Of a DNA stretch of 64,000 nucleotides, positions 43,838 to 52,305 are shown in pieces (within the stretch, counting starts at the first letter, position 1; each line of letters starts with the position of its first letter). A model generated the notes under the pieces. That model made no database searches and was not told where the DNA came from. It saw only the letters and a program-made list of their open reading frames with translations. Made by a program: the position numbers and the translations under genes. The DNA is from WHSW01 sp033856255 (GTDB lineage: Bacteria; Actinomycetota; Thermoleophilia; Solirubrobacterales; 70-9). Location of the stretch: positions 1 to 64,000 of the forward strand of contig JAWVFH010000016.1 of the NCBI GenBank assembly GCA_033856255.1. Direction: 5' to 3'.

Positions 43838-45849
43838 TTCTTGGCGGCCGGCGTGGAGTCGAGGTTGCCGGCCGGATCGGTCGCGCGGACCTGGAACTTC
43901 TTCTTGCCGGTCTTCAGCTTCTTGTACTTGGTCGGCGAGGAGCAGGGCAGGAACTTCTTCAGCTTCTTCTTCACCTTCTTACCCGCCAGCGCGCACTCGA
44001 AGGTCGAGCCCGGCTCGCTGGAGGTGAAGGTGAGCGTTGCCTTCGTCTTCGGCGTCTTCTTCTTCGGTCCCTTGACGATCGTCGTCTCGGGCGGGGTCGT
44101 GTCTGTCGCCGGCGTGGTCGTGGTCGTGGTTGGAGTCGTCGTGGTGGTGGTCGGCGTGGAACTGTCAAAGCGCGCGGTCACGGTCGTGTTCGTGCCGACC
44201 GTGATGAAGCAGTCGGCGTCAGTGGGCGGATCACAGTCGGGGTTGCCCTCCCAGCCGGTGAAGGTTGAGCCGGACGCCGGCGTCGCGGTGAGGTCATCAA
44301 AGGTCTCGCCCGGGTCGCCGGCCTCTACGCAGTCGCCCGGGCAGTTGATCCCCGTTCCCGTCACGGTCCCGGATCCCGACCCAGCCAGCGAGACCGTGAG
44401 GCTCGTCTGGCAAAAGCTGGGATTGCTGTCCGCAGTCACGGTTCCGTACTTGGCGAGGGTGAACAGGTCGTCAGGGTTTGCGAAGGCGGTCCCCGCGAGC
44501 ACCACCTTGTCGGAGGCCGGCAGCAGGACCGCGACGGCGACGGCCCTCTCCGGGCCGACGATCGATTTGCCGTCGCCCGAGAAGGTCGTGTCGAGGGTGC
44601 CATCGGCGTTGTAGCGAGCCGTCGCGAAACGCCCGCTGAAGCCGCACGCGCGCGTGAATCCACCGGCGACGATCTTGCCATCGGGCTGGATGGCGACGTC
44701 GTTGGCGACGCTGCCTCGGGACCCGGTGTGGGCGCCGAAGCTCGTCTGGACCTTGCCGCCGGAGAACGTCGGATCGAGCGCGCCGCTGGAGTCGAGGCGG
44801 GCGAGGGCGAAGTCCGAGTTCACGCCCATCGAGCTGTCGACGCTCGTCCCGCCCGCCACCACGATCGCGCCGCCGGGCTCGACGGCGAGCGAGTTGGCGC
44901 CCTCGGTCGAGGCGCCGAAGTCGACCTGGGTCAGACCGTCGCCGCCGGAGAAGGTCGTGTCGAGGGTGCCGGCCGTCGCGCCGTTCAGCAGGAAGCGCCC
45001 CGCGATCAGGTCGCTCTTGGTCGACAAGCCCGCGATCGTCACCGCCGGACCGAGGGCCGCCGTGATCGTTGACGCCCCAGTGTCGACGACCATCCGTCTG
45101 ACCATGTCCGCACCGGCGACGTTGGCGACCGACTGTCCGTCGGTCGAGAAGCTCGCGTCCGCTGTCCCGTCGGCCAGATAGCGGGCGAACGCGGCCCTGG
45201 CCTGGCCGCCGAGCCTCGAGCCGCCGCCGACGAGGACCGCGCCGCTGGGGAGGACGGCCACGTCCCCGGCCAGATCCTGGGAATTGTTGCTGGGCGGCAC
45301 GATGTCGGTCGTCAGCTTGCCGTCGGTGGAGAAGTGCGTCACCGGGTCGCCGTCGGTGTTCGTGTCGAGGGTGCCGTTGTCGTTGAAGCGCGCGACCGCG
45401 AAATCGTCGTCCTCGTCGAAGGTGTGATCGTCCTGGGTCCCGGCGACGACGATCTTCTGCGGCGACGAGCCGTCGAGCGCGACGGCGGAAGCGGTGACGT
45501 TGTCGGCGAAGCTCGCCGTTGCAATGCCCATGGTCCCGAAGCCGGTGTCAACCGAGCCGTCCGGCATGAAGCGGACGACCACCAAGTCGTCGCGGCCGTT
45601 CAGGTCGACGTCCCCGGACCCCGCGACGACGTACTTGCCGTCGCCCTGAATCACCGCATCGGCCACGCGCGCGAAGGAGAACTCCGACACCGGCACCGCC
45701 TTCTGGGCGAGGCCGTCGCCATCGAAGCTCGTGTCCAGATCGGCAGGTCCGCCGAACGCGACGTCGCCGCCGATCGAGACGAGCGCATAGAGGCCAAGCG
45801 CGAACGCGATGGCGGCTGCGCCGCCGAAGCGGCTGCGGATTGATGACAC
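43810..45849 (-). CDS. Delta-60 repeat surface protein with PPETTI C-terminal domain (delta-60 protein 2)
   Basis: 679 residues from GTG at 45847-45849, with AAGGAGG exactly 9 nt upstream; an ATG ten codons earlier (45877-45879) is an alternative. N-terminal membrane or signal segment AAAIAFALGLYALVSIGG. Delta-60 repeats fill about 35-460 (units like GTLDTTFSGDGKS). Next are a Cys-pair InlB-type repeat (SGTVTGTGINCPGDCVEAGD ... TFTGWEGNPDC), a Thr/Pro linker, and a basic C-terminal domain (PPETTIVKGPKKKTPKTKAT ... KKWKVKPKKK). It is nearly identical to delta-60 protein 3 over its last 100 residues. Confidence 0.88.
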   Translation of the reverse strand: MSSIRSRFGGAAAIAFALGLYALVSIGGDVAFGGPADLDTSFDGDGLAQKAVPVSEFSFARVADAVIQGDGKYVVAGSGDVDLNGRDDLVVVRFMPDGSVDTGFGTMGIATASFADNVTASAVALDGSSPQKIVVAGTQDDHTFDEDDDFAVARFNDNGTLDTNTDGDPVTHFSTDGKLTTDIVPPSNNSQDLAGDVAVLPSGAVLVGGGSRLGGQARAAFARYLADGTADASFSTDGQSVANVAGADMVRRMVVDTGASTITAALGPAVTIAGLSTKSDLIAGRFLLNGATAGTLDTTFSGGDGLTQVDFGASTEGANSLAVEPGGAIVVAGGTSVDSSMGVNSDFALARLDSSGALDPTFSGGKVQTSFGAHTGSRGSVANDVAIQPDGKIVAGGFTRACGFSGRFATARYNADGTLDTTFSGDGKSIVGPERAVAVAVLLPASDKVVLAGTAFANPDDLFTLAKYGTVTADSNPSFCQTSLTVSLAGSGSGTVTGTGINCPGDCVEAGDPGETFDDLTATPASGSTFTGWEGNPDCDPPTDADCFITVGTNTTVTARFDSSTPTTTTTTPTTTTTTPATDTTPPETTIVKGPKKKTPKTKATLTFTSSEPGSTFECALAGKKVKKKLKKFLPCSSPTKYKKLKTGKKKFQVRATDPAGNLDSTPAAKKWKVKPKKK

Positions 45850-45899
45850 CGTGCGGAACCTCCTTGCCCGAAGGTGCATACCACCTCGGGGATCGCCGG

Positions 45900-47294
45900 T
45901 CAACGTTCCGAGCGCCCCGGAGGGCAGGAGAGCGCGTACGCGGACCACCGCTCGTTGCTCGCCAGGCCGGCGATCCCGCTGAACCCGGTGCCGAGCATGC
46001 CCGTCAGCTCGCGCTCGTCGACGCTTCCCGCGCGGGCGATGATCACCTCTGCGCCTCCGCTCCCGGGAAGCTGCGGGAGCGTCAGCAGCGACCCAACGCG
46101 ATTCGCGGACGCGTCGAGCTCGTAGACGAGCCGGGCGAGCAGCCGGCTGTCGTCGATCGCGATCCGGCCCGGGCAGGCGAGCGCCGCGTCGCGGACGCCG
46201 TCCGCGGCGACCAGATCGGCGAGACCGTCGGACTCGAGCGCCGGCAGGTCGCCGATCCGGGCGTCGATCCGATCCCGCTCGCGCAGCGCCAGCGGGATCG
46301 CCAGCAGCGCCAGCGCGACCGCGGCCGCCACCCGCCAGCGGCCCTCGAACGGCGCGAGCGCCCAGGTCGCGCCGGCGCCGATCACCGGGCAGAGCAGACA
46401 GGCGGGCGCGACGACGAACCGCTCGGTGCCGATGTAGCCGAGCGCGCCGAGGACGACGACCGCGGCGAGCCAGGCAAGCGCAATCGCGGTGATCGCCAGG
46501 ACCGGTTGCGCAAGTCGTCGCCGCAGCGTGGCGGCCGGGGCGTTGAGCCCGTGGAAGACCGCGACGGCGACGAACGCCCACAGCGGAGCCGGCAGCGCCT
46601 CCGCGGCCTTGCCGAGCGCGTCGGCGGCGGAGGTCTCCCGCGCGACGCCGCGCGCCGTCCCCGGCCCGGTCAGCGCGTTGCCGGAGCCGAGCCAGTCGAG
46701 CCCGAACCAGAGCGCCGGCACGGCGGCCACGGCCGCCGCCACCGCCGGCCGGGCGCGCGGATCGTCGCGCCAGAGCCAGAGCGCGTAGAGGCCGAGCATC
46801 GGCCAGACCTCCGGGCGGATCAACGCCACGCCGAAAATCGCCGCGAAGGCCGCCCGGCGCCTGCCTCCCAGATGCAGCTCGACGGCCCCCAGCGCCAGCG
46901 CGACCAGGATCGGCTCGGCGTCGGCGCGCACGACGACGCCCCAGTAGTCGGGAAGCAGGAGGAGCGCGAGCACGGCGACGACCCCGGCGAACCGGTCGGC
47001 CAGGCGAGTGCCGATCTTGTAGGCGAGCAGGAGCGAGAGCAGGGCGCAGAAGCGCACCAGCAGGACCCAGAGCTCGGGCGCCGCGCTGCCGGCGAGCGAG
47101 AGCGGCGCCGCCAGCAGTGCCGGCAGGGGCTTCCAGGCGACGCCGGTCGAGCCCGGGTCGGTGTGGAGCGTCAGGTGGACGAGATCGCGGCCCCAGTCGA
47201 GCCAGATCCAGGCGTCGTAGCCGGGCGGCGCCGGCCACAACACCAGCGACATCCCGGCCAGCGCCAACAGCGCGAGCACCGGGCGAGCGCGCAT
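45900..47294 (-). CDS. Polytopic membrane protein, probable GT-C-type glycosyltransferase
   Basis: 464 residues with about ten hydrophobic segments. The first external loop carries Asp residues (GYDAWIWLDWGRDLVHLTLH), and Arg/Glu pairs follow in the next loops (RADAEPILVALALGAVELHL). This is the pattern of lipid-linked-sugar glycosyltransferases of the PMT/ArnT type. A soluble domain of about 110 residues ends CPPGRSER. Start ATG 47292-47294 overlaps the stop of a 23-codon GT2 remnant (TGATG). It lies between two delta-60 genes, all co-oriented, so it may glycosylate or secrete with them (inference). Confidence 0.75.
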   Translation of the reverse strand: MRARPVLALLALAGMSLVLWPAPPGYDAWIWLDWGRDLVHLTLHTDPGSTGVAWKPLPALLAAPLSLAGSAAPELWVLLVRFCALLSLLLAYKIGTRLADRFAGVVAVLALLLLPDYWGVVVRADAEPILVALALGAVELHLGGRRRAAFAAIFGVALIRPEVWPMLGLYALWLWRDDPRARPAVAAAVAAVPALWFGLDWLGSGNALTGPGTARGVARETSAADALGKAAEALPAPLWAFVAVAVFHGLNAPAATLRRRLAQPVLAITAIALAWLAAVVVLGALGYIGTERFVVAPACLLCPVIGAGATWALAPFEGRWRVAAAVALALLAIPLALRERDRIDARIGDLPALESDGLADLVAADGVRDAALACPGRIAIDDSRLLARLVYELDASANRVGSLLTLPQLPGSGGAEVIIARAGSVDERELTGMLGTGFSGIAGLASNERWSAYALSCPPGRSER

Positions 47295-47365
47295 CAGTGG
47301 AACTCGCCGGGCTTCCAGCTCACGACCGCGACCGCAGCTACTTCTTCTTCGGCTTGACCTTCCAC
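47294..47365 (-). pseudogene. Remnant of the GT2 gene 5' end created by duplication
   Basis: A 23-codon frame from GTG (47363-47365) reads MEGQAEEEVAAVAVVSWKPGEFH and then stops. The first 17 residues match the start of the intact GT2 at 43837 apart from one Val-Ala unit, after which the sequence diverges. Its start overlaps the 3' end of delta-60 protein 3, exactly as the real GT2 overlaps delta-60 protein 2. Its TGA overlaps the start of the membrane glycosyltransferase, so it may now serve as a coupling mini-ORF. Confidence 0.7.
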
Positions 47366-49455
47366 TTCTTGGCCGCCGGCGTGGAGTCGGGGTTGCCGGC
47401 CGGATCGGTCGCGCGGACCTGGAACTTCTTCTTGCCCGTCTTCAGCTTCTTGTACTTGGTCGGCGAGGAGCAGGGCAGGAACTTCTTGAGCTTCTTCTTC
47501 ACCTTCTTACCCGAGAGGGCACACTCGAAGGTCGAGCCCGGCTCGCTGGAGGTGAAGGTGAGCTTCGCCTTCGACTTCGGCGTCTTCTTCTTCGGTCCCT
47601 TGACGATCGTCGTCTCGGGCGGGGTCGTGTCGGTCGCGGGCGTGGTCGTGGTTGGGGTGGTCGTGGTGGTCGTGGTTGTCGTCGTCCCTCCGCCCGCGAA
47701 GGTCGCGGTCACGTGGGTGTCGGTCCCGACGCTGACCGAGCACTCCTCCAGCACGTCAAACTCATCATCCGGATCAAGAGCGCAGTCGGGATCGCTCCAG
47801 CCGGTGAAGGTCGAGCCCGTCGCCGGTGTCGCTGTGAGGAAGTTGCTCGTGCGCCCCGGATCGCCACCATCGGTGCAGTCTCCGGGGCAGTTGATCCCGT
47901 CCCCGGTCACCGTCCCGGAGCCGCTCCCGGCGAGCGACACGGTCAGCATCGTCGGGCAATAGGCCGCGCCGCTGTCGGGCGTCGGGGTGCCGTATTGCGC
48001 CACAGCGAAGATGTCATCCGGGGAGGCGAACGCAGACCCTGCGAGGACGATCTTGTTCGCGGCGGGGAGAAGGACCGCCTCTGCCCTCCCCCCCTGAAGG
48101 CCCGCTATCGCCCTTCCGTCGCCGGAGAAGGTCGAGTCGGGACTGCCGTCGCTGTTGTAACGCGCGAGCGCAAAGGCCCGTCCGCCGCAGGCGTCGCTGA
48201 ATCCTCCGGCGACGATCTGGGTGCCCTGCACGGCGACGTCGTTGGCGACGCTGCCCGCGAAACCGGTGTCGCCGAAGGTCGTCGTCAGCGTCCCGTCGCC
48301 GGCGAAGCTCGAGTCGAGGGTGCCGTCGCCGTTGAGCCGCGCGAGGGCGAAGTCGGAGTGCGAGCCGCCGGACCTGTCGACGCTGGTCCCACCGGCGAGA
48401 ACGATCTTGGTCCCGTCGAGCGCCAGCGAGGTCGCGCCGTCGTCGCTGCTTCCGAGATCGATCTTCGTGAATCCGTCGGTGTCGAACGTGTTGTCGGGTT
48501 GGCCGTCTTCCGGGTCGGTCGCGCCATCGAGCTTGAACCTGGCGGCCGCGAAGTCGTCGTATGTGCCGGCGCCGGTGGCGCGCGGGCGTCCGATCGCGGC
48601 GGTGATCGTCGTTGCGCTGACAACCATCCGCTCGACGATCATGGGGCTGGTCGGGGAGATCGTGGTGGGGACGTCGGCGAGCGCCTGGCCGTCGCCCGAG
48701 AAGTTGTTGTCGGGGGTGCCGTCGGCGTTGTAGCGGACAAACGCGATTCTCGCCGTGTTACCGGAGGTGGTGGGTACCACCGACCCGCCGCCGACCAGGA
48801 TCTTGCCGCTGGCCAGGACCGCGACGTCGCCCGCCTCGTCGCGGGAGCCAGCGCCCTGGGTCGGGCTCCCCTCGCCGAACGGGTGGATGTCGGTGGTCAG
48901 CTTCCCACTGACGCCGAAGGACGCGTCGAGTATGCCGGCGGGGGTAAAGCGCGCCAGGGCGATGTCGTCGTCCTCGTCGGGGGTGCGGTCGTGCTCGGTG
49001 CCGGCGACGACGACGTTCCCCAAGCTGTCGAAGGCCACCGCGGAGGCCAACACGTTGCGTTGAAGACTGAAGCCGTTCGCCCCGAAATCGGCGGTCGCGA
49101 CCCCGTCGGTGCTGAAGGTCGTGTCGACGGTGCCGGCCGCCGGGCCCTCGGCATTGAATCTGACGACCGCGAGGTCACCATCGACCGTCCCGGCGACGAC
49201 GATCTTGTCGTTGTCGGGGCCCGGGTTGGTCTGCAGCGCGGCATCGGCGGCGAATGCGACCGTGCCCGGCACTCCCACCTCGCCGACACCGCCGACACCG
49301 AAGGCGGAATCGACGTCGGCCGGGCCGCCGAGCGCCACGCCCGCCCCGAACGTGACGAGCGCGTAGACGGCGAATGCGACTCCGATCGCTGCGGCTCCGC
49401 CGAAGCGCCTGTGGGCCGACCCTGGGACGAAACCACCTCCTTGGCCTGCCTTCAT
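47338..49455 (-). CDS. Delta-60 repeat surface protein with PPETTI C-terminal domain (delta-60 protein 3)
   Basis: 705 residues from ATG at 49453-49455. The N-terminal segment (FGGAAAIGVAFAVYALVTFG) matches that of delta-60 protein 2. Repeats such as GTLDSSFAGDGTL fill about 45-490. Then come an InlB-type repeat with paired Cys (SGTVTGDGINCPGDCTDGGD), a poly-Thr linker, and the basic domain ending KKWKVKPKKK. AAGGAGG is present at the position equivalent to delta-60 protein 2, but the aligned start codon has become CCC, so translation probably uses the ATG ten codons upstream. It follows a GT4 gene by 20 bp. Confidence 0.87.
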   Translation of the reverse strand: MKAGQGGGFVPGSAHRRFGGAAAIGVAFAVYALVTFGAGVALGGPADVDSAFGVGGVGEVGVPGTVAFAADAALQTNPGPDNDKIVVAGTVDGDLAVVRFNAEGPAAGTVDTTFSTDGVATADFGANGFSLQRNVLASAVAFDSLGNVVVAGTEHDRTPDEDDDIALARFTPAGILDASFGVSGKLTTDIHPFGEGSPTQGAGSRDEAGDVAVLASGKILVGGGSVVPTTSGNTARIAFVRYNADGTPDNNFSGDGQALADVPTTISPTSPMIVERMVVSATTITAAIGRPRATGAGTYDDFAAARFKLDGATDPEDGQPDNTFDTDGFTKIDLGSSDDGATSLALDGTKIVLAGGTSVDRSGGSHSDFALARLNGDGTLDSSFAGDGTLTTTFGDTGFAGSVANDVAVQGTQIVAGGFSDACGGRAFALARYNSDGSPDSTFSGDGRAIAGLQGGRAEAVLLPAANKIVLAGSAFASPDDIFAVAQYGTPTPDSGAAYCPTMLTVSLAGSGSGTVTGDGINCPGDCTDGGDPGRTSNFLTATPATGSTFTGWSDPDCALDPDDEFDVLEECSVSVGTDTHVTATFAGGGTTTTTTTTTTPTTTTPATDTTPPETTIVKGPKKKTPKSKAKLTFTSSEPGSTFECALSGKKVKKKLKKFLPCSSPTKYKKLKTGKKKFQVRATDPAGNPDSTPAAKKWKVKPKKK

Positions 49456-49475
49456 ACCCTGCATCGGGCGCCGTG

Positions 49476-50633
49476 TCAACGCCGGGCCGCATCCTGCCGC
49501 GGCGAGATCCCTCCAAGTAGCTCTTCGTAGACGGCGAGGTGCTCGCGGGCACATCGATCCCAGCGGAAGCGGCCGGCCCGCCGCGAGCCGGCCTCGCTGA
49601 GGCGGTCGCGAAGCCGCTGGTCGCCGAGCACACGCTCGACCGCGTCGCGCAGGCCCGCCGGATCGTCGGCCGCGACCAGTTCCGCCGCACCCTCGAGGTT
49701 CTCGGCCAGCGAGGAGCCGGAAGTCGAGATCGTCGGCACCCCGCTCGCCATCGCCTCCAGCGGCGGGAAGCCGAAGCCTTCCTCCAGCGACGGATAGACG
49801 AAGGCGCTGGCGGCGGCGTAGAGCGCCGGCAGGTCGCTGTCGGGGACGTAGCCGGGCAGGTGCACGCGCCCGGCCGGCGCGCGCGCCAGCAGGCGGTCGA
49901 GCTCGGCCGAGCCCCAGCCCCGCGGCCCGGCGAGCACGAGGTCGGCGTCGACCGCCCGGCGGCCGAGCAGCTCGAGGTAGCTGCCGAGCAGCGTCGTCAG
50001 GTTCTTGCGCGGCTCGAGCTTGCCGACGTAGAGCAGGTACGGGCGCCGGATCCCGTGCCGTCTCAGGACCTGATCGGCGCCGGCCGCGGCGGCCGGGCTG
50101 AAGCGGTCGTCGATCCCCCAGGGGATGACCCGGATCCGCTCATCGAGCTGCGGAAGCCGCTGGCGGATCCGCTCGGCGACGAACCGACTCGGGACGATCA
50201 ACCGATCCGCGCGGCGGAGGCTGGCGAGCATCATCCGGCGGTACGGGCGGCTGGAGCGCAGGCGGCTGTGAACGGCCGGCATCGTGATCGGGGTGATGTC
50301 GTGGACCGTGAGCACGTGGCCGGCGGCCCCGCGGAGCAGCGGCATGTGGGGTCCTGGCGAGTGGAGGACGTCGAAGCGCCCGGCGCGGGCGGCAAGCGGC
50401 AGCGCGGCCTGCTCGAAGCAGAGCCGCACGGGCCGCGGGCGAAGCGCTGCGACGGAGACGCCGAAGCGGTTCCCGAGCCGTCCGTCGAGAAGGTGGCGGT
50501 CCTCGAACGTCACGTACGCGCGGAAGTCGGTCTGCGTCCGCAGGCCTGCGAGACCGCGAGCGAGGCCGCGCATGTACGTGGCTGTGCCGACCGGCTCGGC
50601 CTCGATCCCGGTCAGGTCGAGCCCGATCCTCAA
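49476..50633 (-). CDS. Family 4 (GT-B) glycosyltransferase
   Basis: 385 residues from TTG at 50631-50633, overlapping the upstream gene's stop by 4 bp (TTGA). N-terminal Gly-rich loop RIGLDLTGIEAEPVGTATYM; linker LYVGKLEPRKNLTTLLGSYL; donor-binding motif YPSLEEGFGFPPLEAMASGV with the conserved EX7E. It resembles mannosyl- or rhamnosyltransferases of polysaccharide clusters; the sugar is not determinable. The longer open frame extends over the upstream GT2 gene and was rejected. Confidence 0.92.
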   Translation of the reverse strand: MRIGLDLTGIEAEPVGTATYMRGLARGLAGLRTQTDFRAYVTFEDRHLLDGRLGNRFGVSVAALRPRPVRLCFEQAALPLAARAGRFDVLHSPGPHMPLLRGAAGHVLTVHDITPITMPAVHSRLRSSRPYRRMMLASLRRADRLIVPSRFVAERIRQRLPQLDERIRVIPWGIDDRFSPAAAAGADQVLRRHGIRRPYLLYVGKLEPRKNLTTLLGSYLELLGRRAVDADLVLAGPRGWGSAELDRLLARAPAGRVHLPGYVPDSDLPALYAAASAFVYPSLEEGFGFPPLEAMASGVPTISTSGSSLAENLEGAAELVAADDPAGLRDAVERVLGDQRLRDRLSEAGSRRAGRFRWDRCAREHLAVYEELLGGISPRQDAARR

Positions 50634-51538
50634 CGCGACCGGCCGCCCAGATGGATGACCACAGCGGCCACCGCGGCCACCGCAGAGGTCACGTGGTGCA
50701 CGACGTGCAAGCCGACTCCGGCGATTGCCGTGCGCGCGCCGTAGCGTCGAGCGAGCAGGGCGTAGAAGCGGTGGTTGAGGGCGAGCAGCCCGGCCACGCC
50801 GGCGGCAAGGACTCGGGGCCGGCGGGCCGCCGCTCCGATCGTGACGAGAACGGCTGCGAGGGCGCTGAGGCGGTGGCGCCAGCGCAGGTTCATCGCCGCC
50901 GGCAAGCGCCGCCCGCGAAGCGCCAGCAGCATCCAGGGCAGGCCGCGGTCGAGCAGGTCGGTGCGGATCATCGATCCCAGGCTCCAGCGCTTCAGGTGCG
51001 TGCCGAGGATCCGAGGGTCGAGCTCGATGCGGCCGCCCGAGCCGCTGAGCCTGGCCCCGAGGTCGATGTCCTCGATCGAGGCTCGCCGGTAGCGCTCCGC
51101 GTCGAAGCCTCCCGCGGCCCTGAACGCGTCGCCTCGAACCGCCCCCAGACCCGCCCAGAAGGTGGTCGCGGCCCCGGCGCACTGGCGGTGGACCTCGAGC
51201 AGGAGCAGGTTGCGAAACGCGGTCACTACCCCGCCGTCGCCGGAAGCCTCGTCGTAGCTGCCGAAGACGGCGACCAGCTCGGGGTCGGCGGCGAACGCCG
51301 CCCGCACCCGGGCGAAGGCGTCCTCGTGGACGAGCACGTCGGAGTCGACGAAGACGAGGAGCTCGGACCGCGCCCTGAGAGCGCCGAGGTTGCGAGCCTC
51401 GGCCGGCGAGGCGCCGGCGGGAGACTCGATCACCAGCACCTCCTCCGCGGGCTGGGACGCGGCGGCGATCGCGGCTCTGCACTCGGCCAGGCTCACCGGC
51501 CCGTCGGTAGCCGGAACGATCACCGTCAGGGTCGGCAT
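50630..51538 (-). CDS. Family 2 glycosyltransferase with C-terminal membrane helices
   Basis: 302 residues. GT-A domain: TLTVIVPATDGPVSLAECRA, the metal site VFVDSDVLVHEDAFARV, and GGFDAERYRRASIEDIDLGA. Two or three hydrophobic segments follow after about 215. It resembles mycofactocin/dolichol-type GT2 enzymes that act on membrane-bound acceptors. It is the first gene of the minus-strand island operon, divergent (60 bp) from another GT2 gene. Confidence 0.88.
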   Translation of the reverse strand: MPTLTVIVPATDGPVSLAECRAAIAAASQPAEEVLVIESPAGASPAEARNLGALRARSELLVFVDSDVLVHEDAFARVRAAFAADPELVAVFGSYDEASGDGGVVTAFRNLLLLEVHRQCAGAATTFWAGLGAVRGDAFRAAGGFDAERYRRASIEDIDLGARLSGSGGRIELDPRILGTHLKRWSLGSMIRTDLLDRGLPWMLLALRGRRLPAAMNLRWRHRLSALAAVLVTIGAAARRPRVLAAGVAGLLALNHRFYALLARRYGARTAIAGVGLHVVHHVTSAVAAVAAVVIHLGGRSR

Positions 51539-51586
51539 GGGGCGATCCTAAGCCGGTGGGACCCTGACAACCGTCCGATTCGGCAT

Positions 51587-51592
51587 TAGGGT
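51587..51592 (+). promoter_or_regulatory. Candidate -10 element of the plus-strand GT2 gene
   Basis: TAGGGT ends 6 nt before the ATG at 51599 with no Shine-Dalgarno. The spacing is what is expected of a leaderless actinobacterial promoter. Confidence 0.55.
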
Positions 51593-51598
51593 GCGGTC

Positions 51599-52288
51599 AT
51601 GGAGGCGACGGTGGTCCTCCCGTGTCTCGACGAGGGCGCCTCGGTGGCGGCCTGCGTGTACGCGGCGCGAGCGGCGCTGCGCGAATCCGGGATCGACGGC
51701 GAGGTCCTCGTCGTCGACAACGGATCCACCGACGACTCGCGGAGCGCCGCTCGCCGGGCGGGCGCCCGGGTCGCGGTCGAGCCGCGCCGCGGCTACGGTC
51801 GTGCCCTGCTGCACGGGATCGAGGCCGCCGGCGCACCGGTGATCGCGATCGCCGACGCCGACGGCACGTATGAGCTCGCCGAGCTCGGGGCGCTGCTGGC
51901 GCCCGTGCTCGCCGGCGAGGCCGACCTGGTGCTCGGCTCGCGGATCGCCGGCTCGGCCCCGGGCGCGATGCCGCCGCTGCACCGCTACCTCGGCACCCCG
52001 GTGCTCAACCACCTGATCGCCCGCACCTCGGGCGAGCCGGCGCACCGAGACAGCCAGTCCGGCTTCCGCGCCTTCCGGCGCGACGCGATCCTCGCCCTGG
52101 ACCTGCGGGGAAGCGGCATGGAGCTCGCCTCCGAGATGCTGATCCGCGCGGCGCGGGCCGGGCTGCGGATCGCAGAGGTCGACGTTCCCTACGGGCCTCG
52201 GACCGGGAAGTCGAAGCTGCGCCCGTTCAGCGACGGCTGGCGTCACCTGCGCGCCATCCACGCCCTGCGCGGGGAGCGGGCCGCCTAG
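51599..52288 (+). CDS. Family 2 glycosyltransferase, polyprenyl-phosphate glycosyltransferase-like
   Basis: 229 residues. EATVVLPCLDEGASVAACVY, VLVVDNGSTDDSRSAARRAG and the DAD metal site (AIADADGTYELAEL) are followed by LVLGSRIAGSAPGAMPPLHR, a pattern typical of DPM1/polyprenyl-phosphate glucosyl- or mannosyltransferases. No C-terminal membrane helix. It may supply lipid-linked sugar for the membrane glycosyltransferases nearby. It lies 17 bp before the GT4 gene in the same direction. Confidence 0.9.
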   Translation: MEATVVLPCLDEGASVAACVYAARAALRESGIDGEVLVVDNGSTDDSRSAARRAGARVAVEPRRGYGRALLHGIEAAGAPVIAIADADGTYELAELGALLAPVLAGEADLVLGSRIAGSAPGAMPPLHRYLGTPVLNHLIARTSGEPAHRDSQSGFRAFRRDAILALDLRGSGMELASEMLIRAARAGLRIAEVDVPYGPRTGKSKLRPFSDGWRHLRAIHALRGERAA

Positions 52289-52305
52289 CGCGGACCCGAC
52301 CGGCG

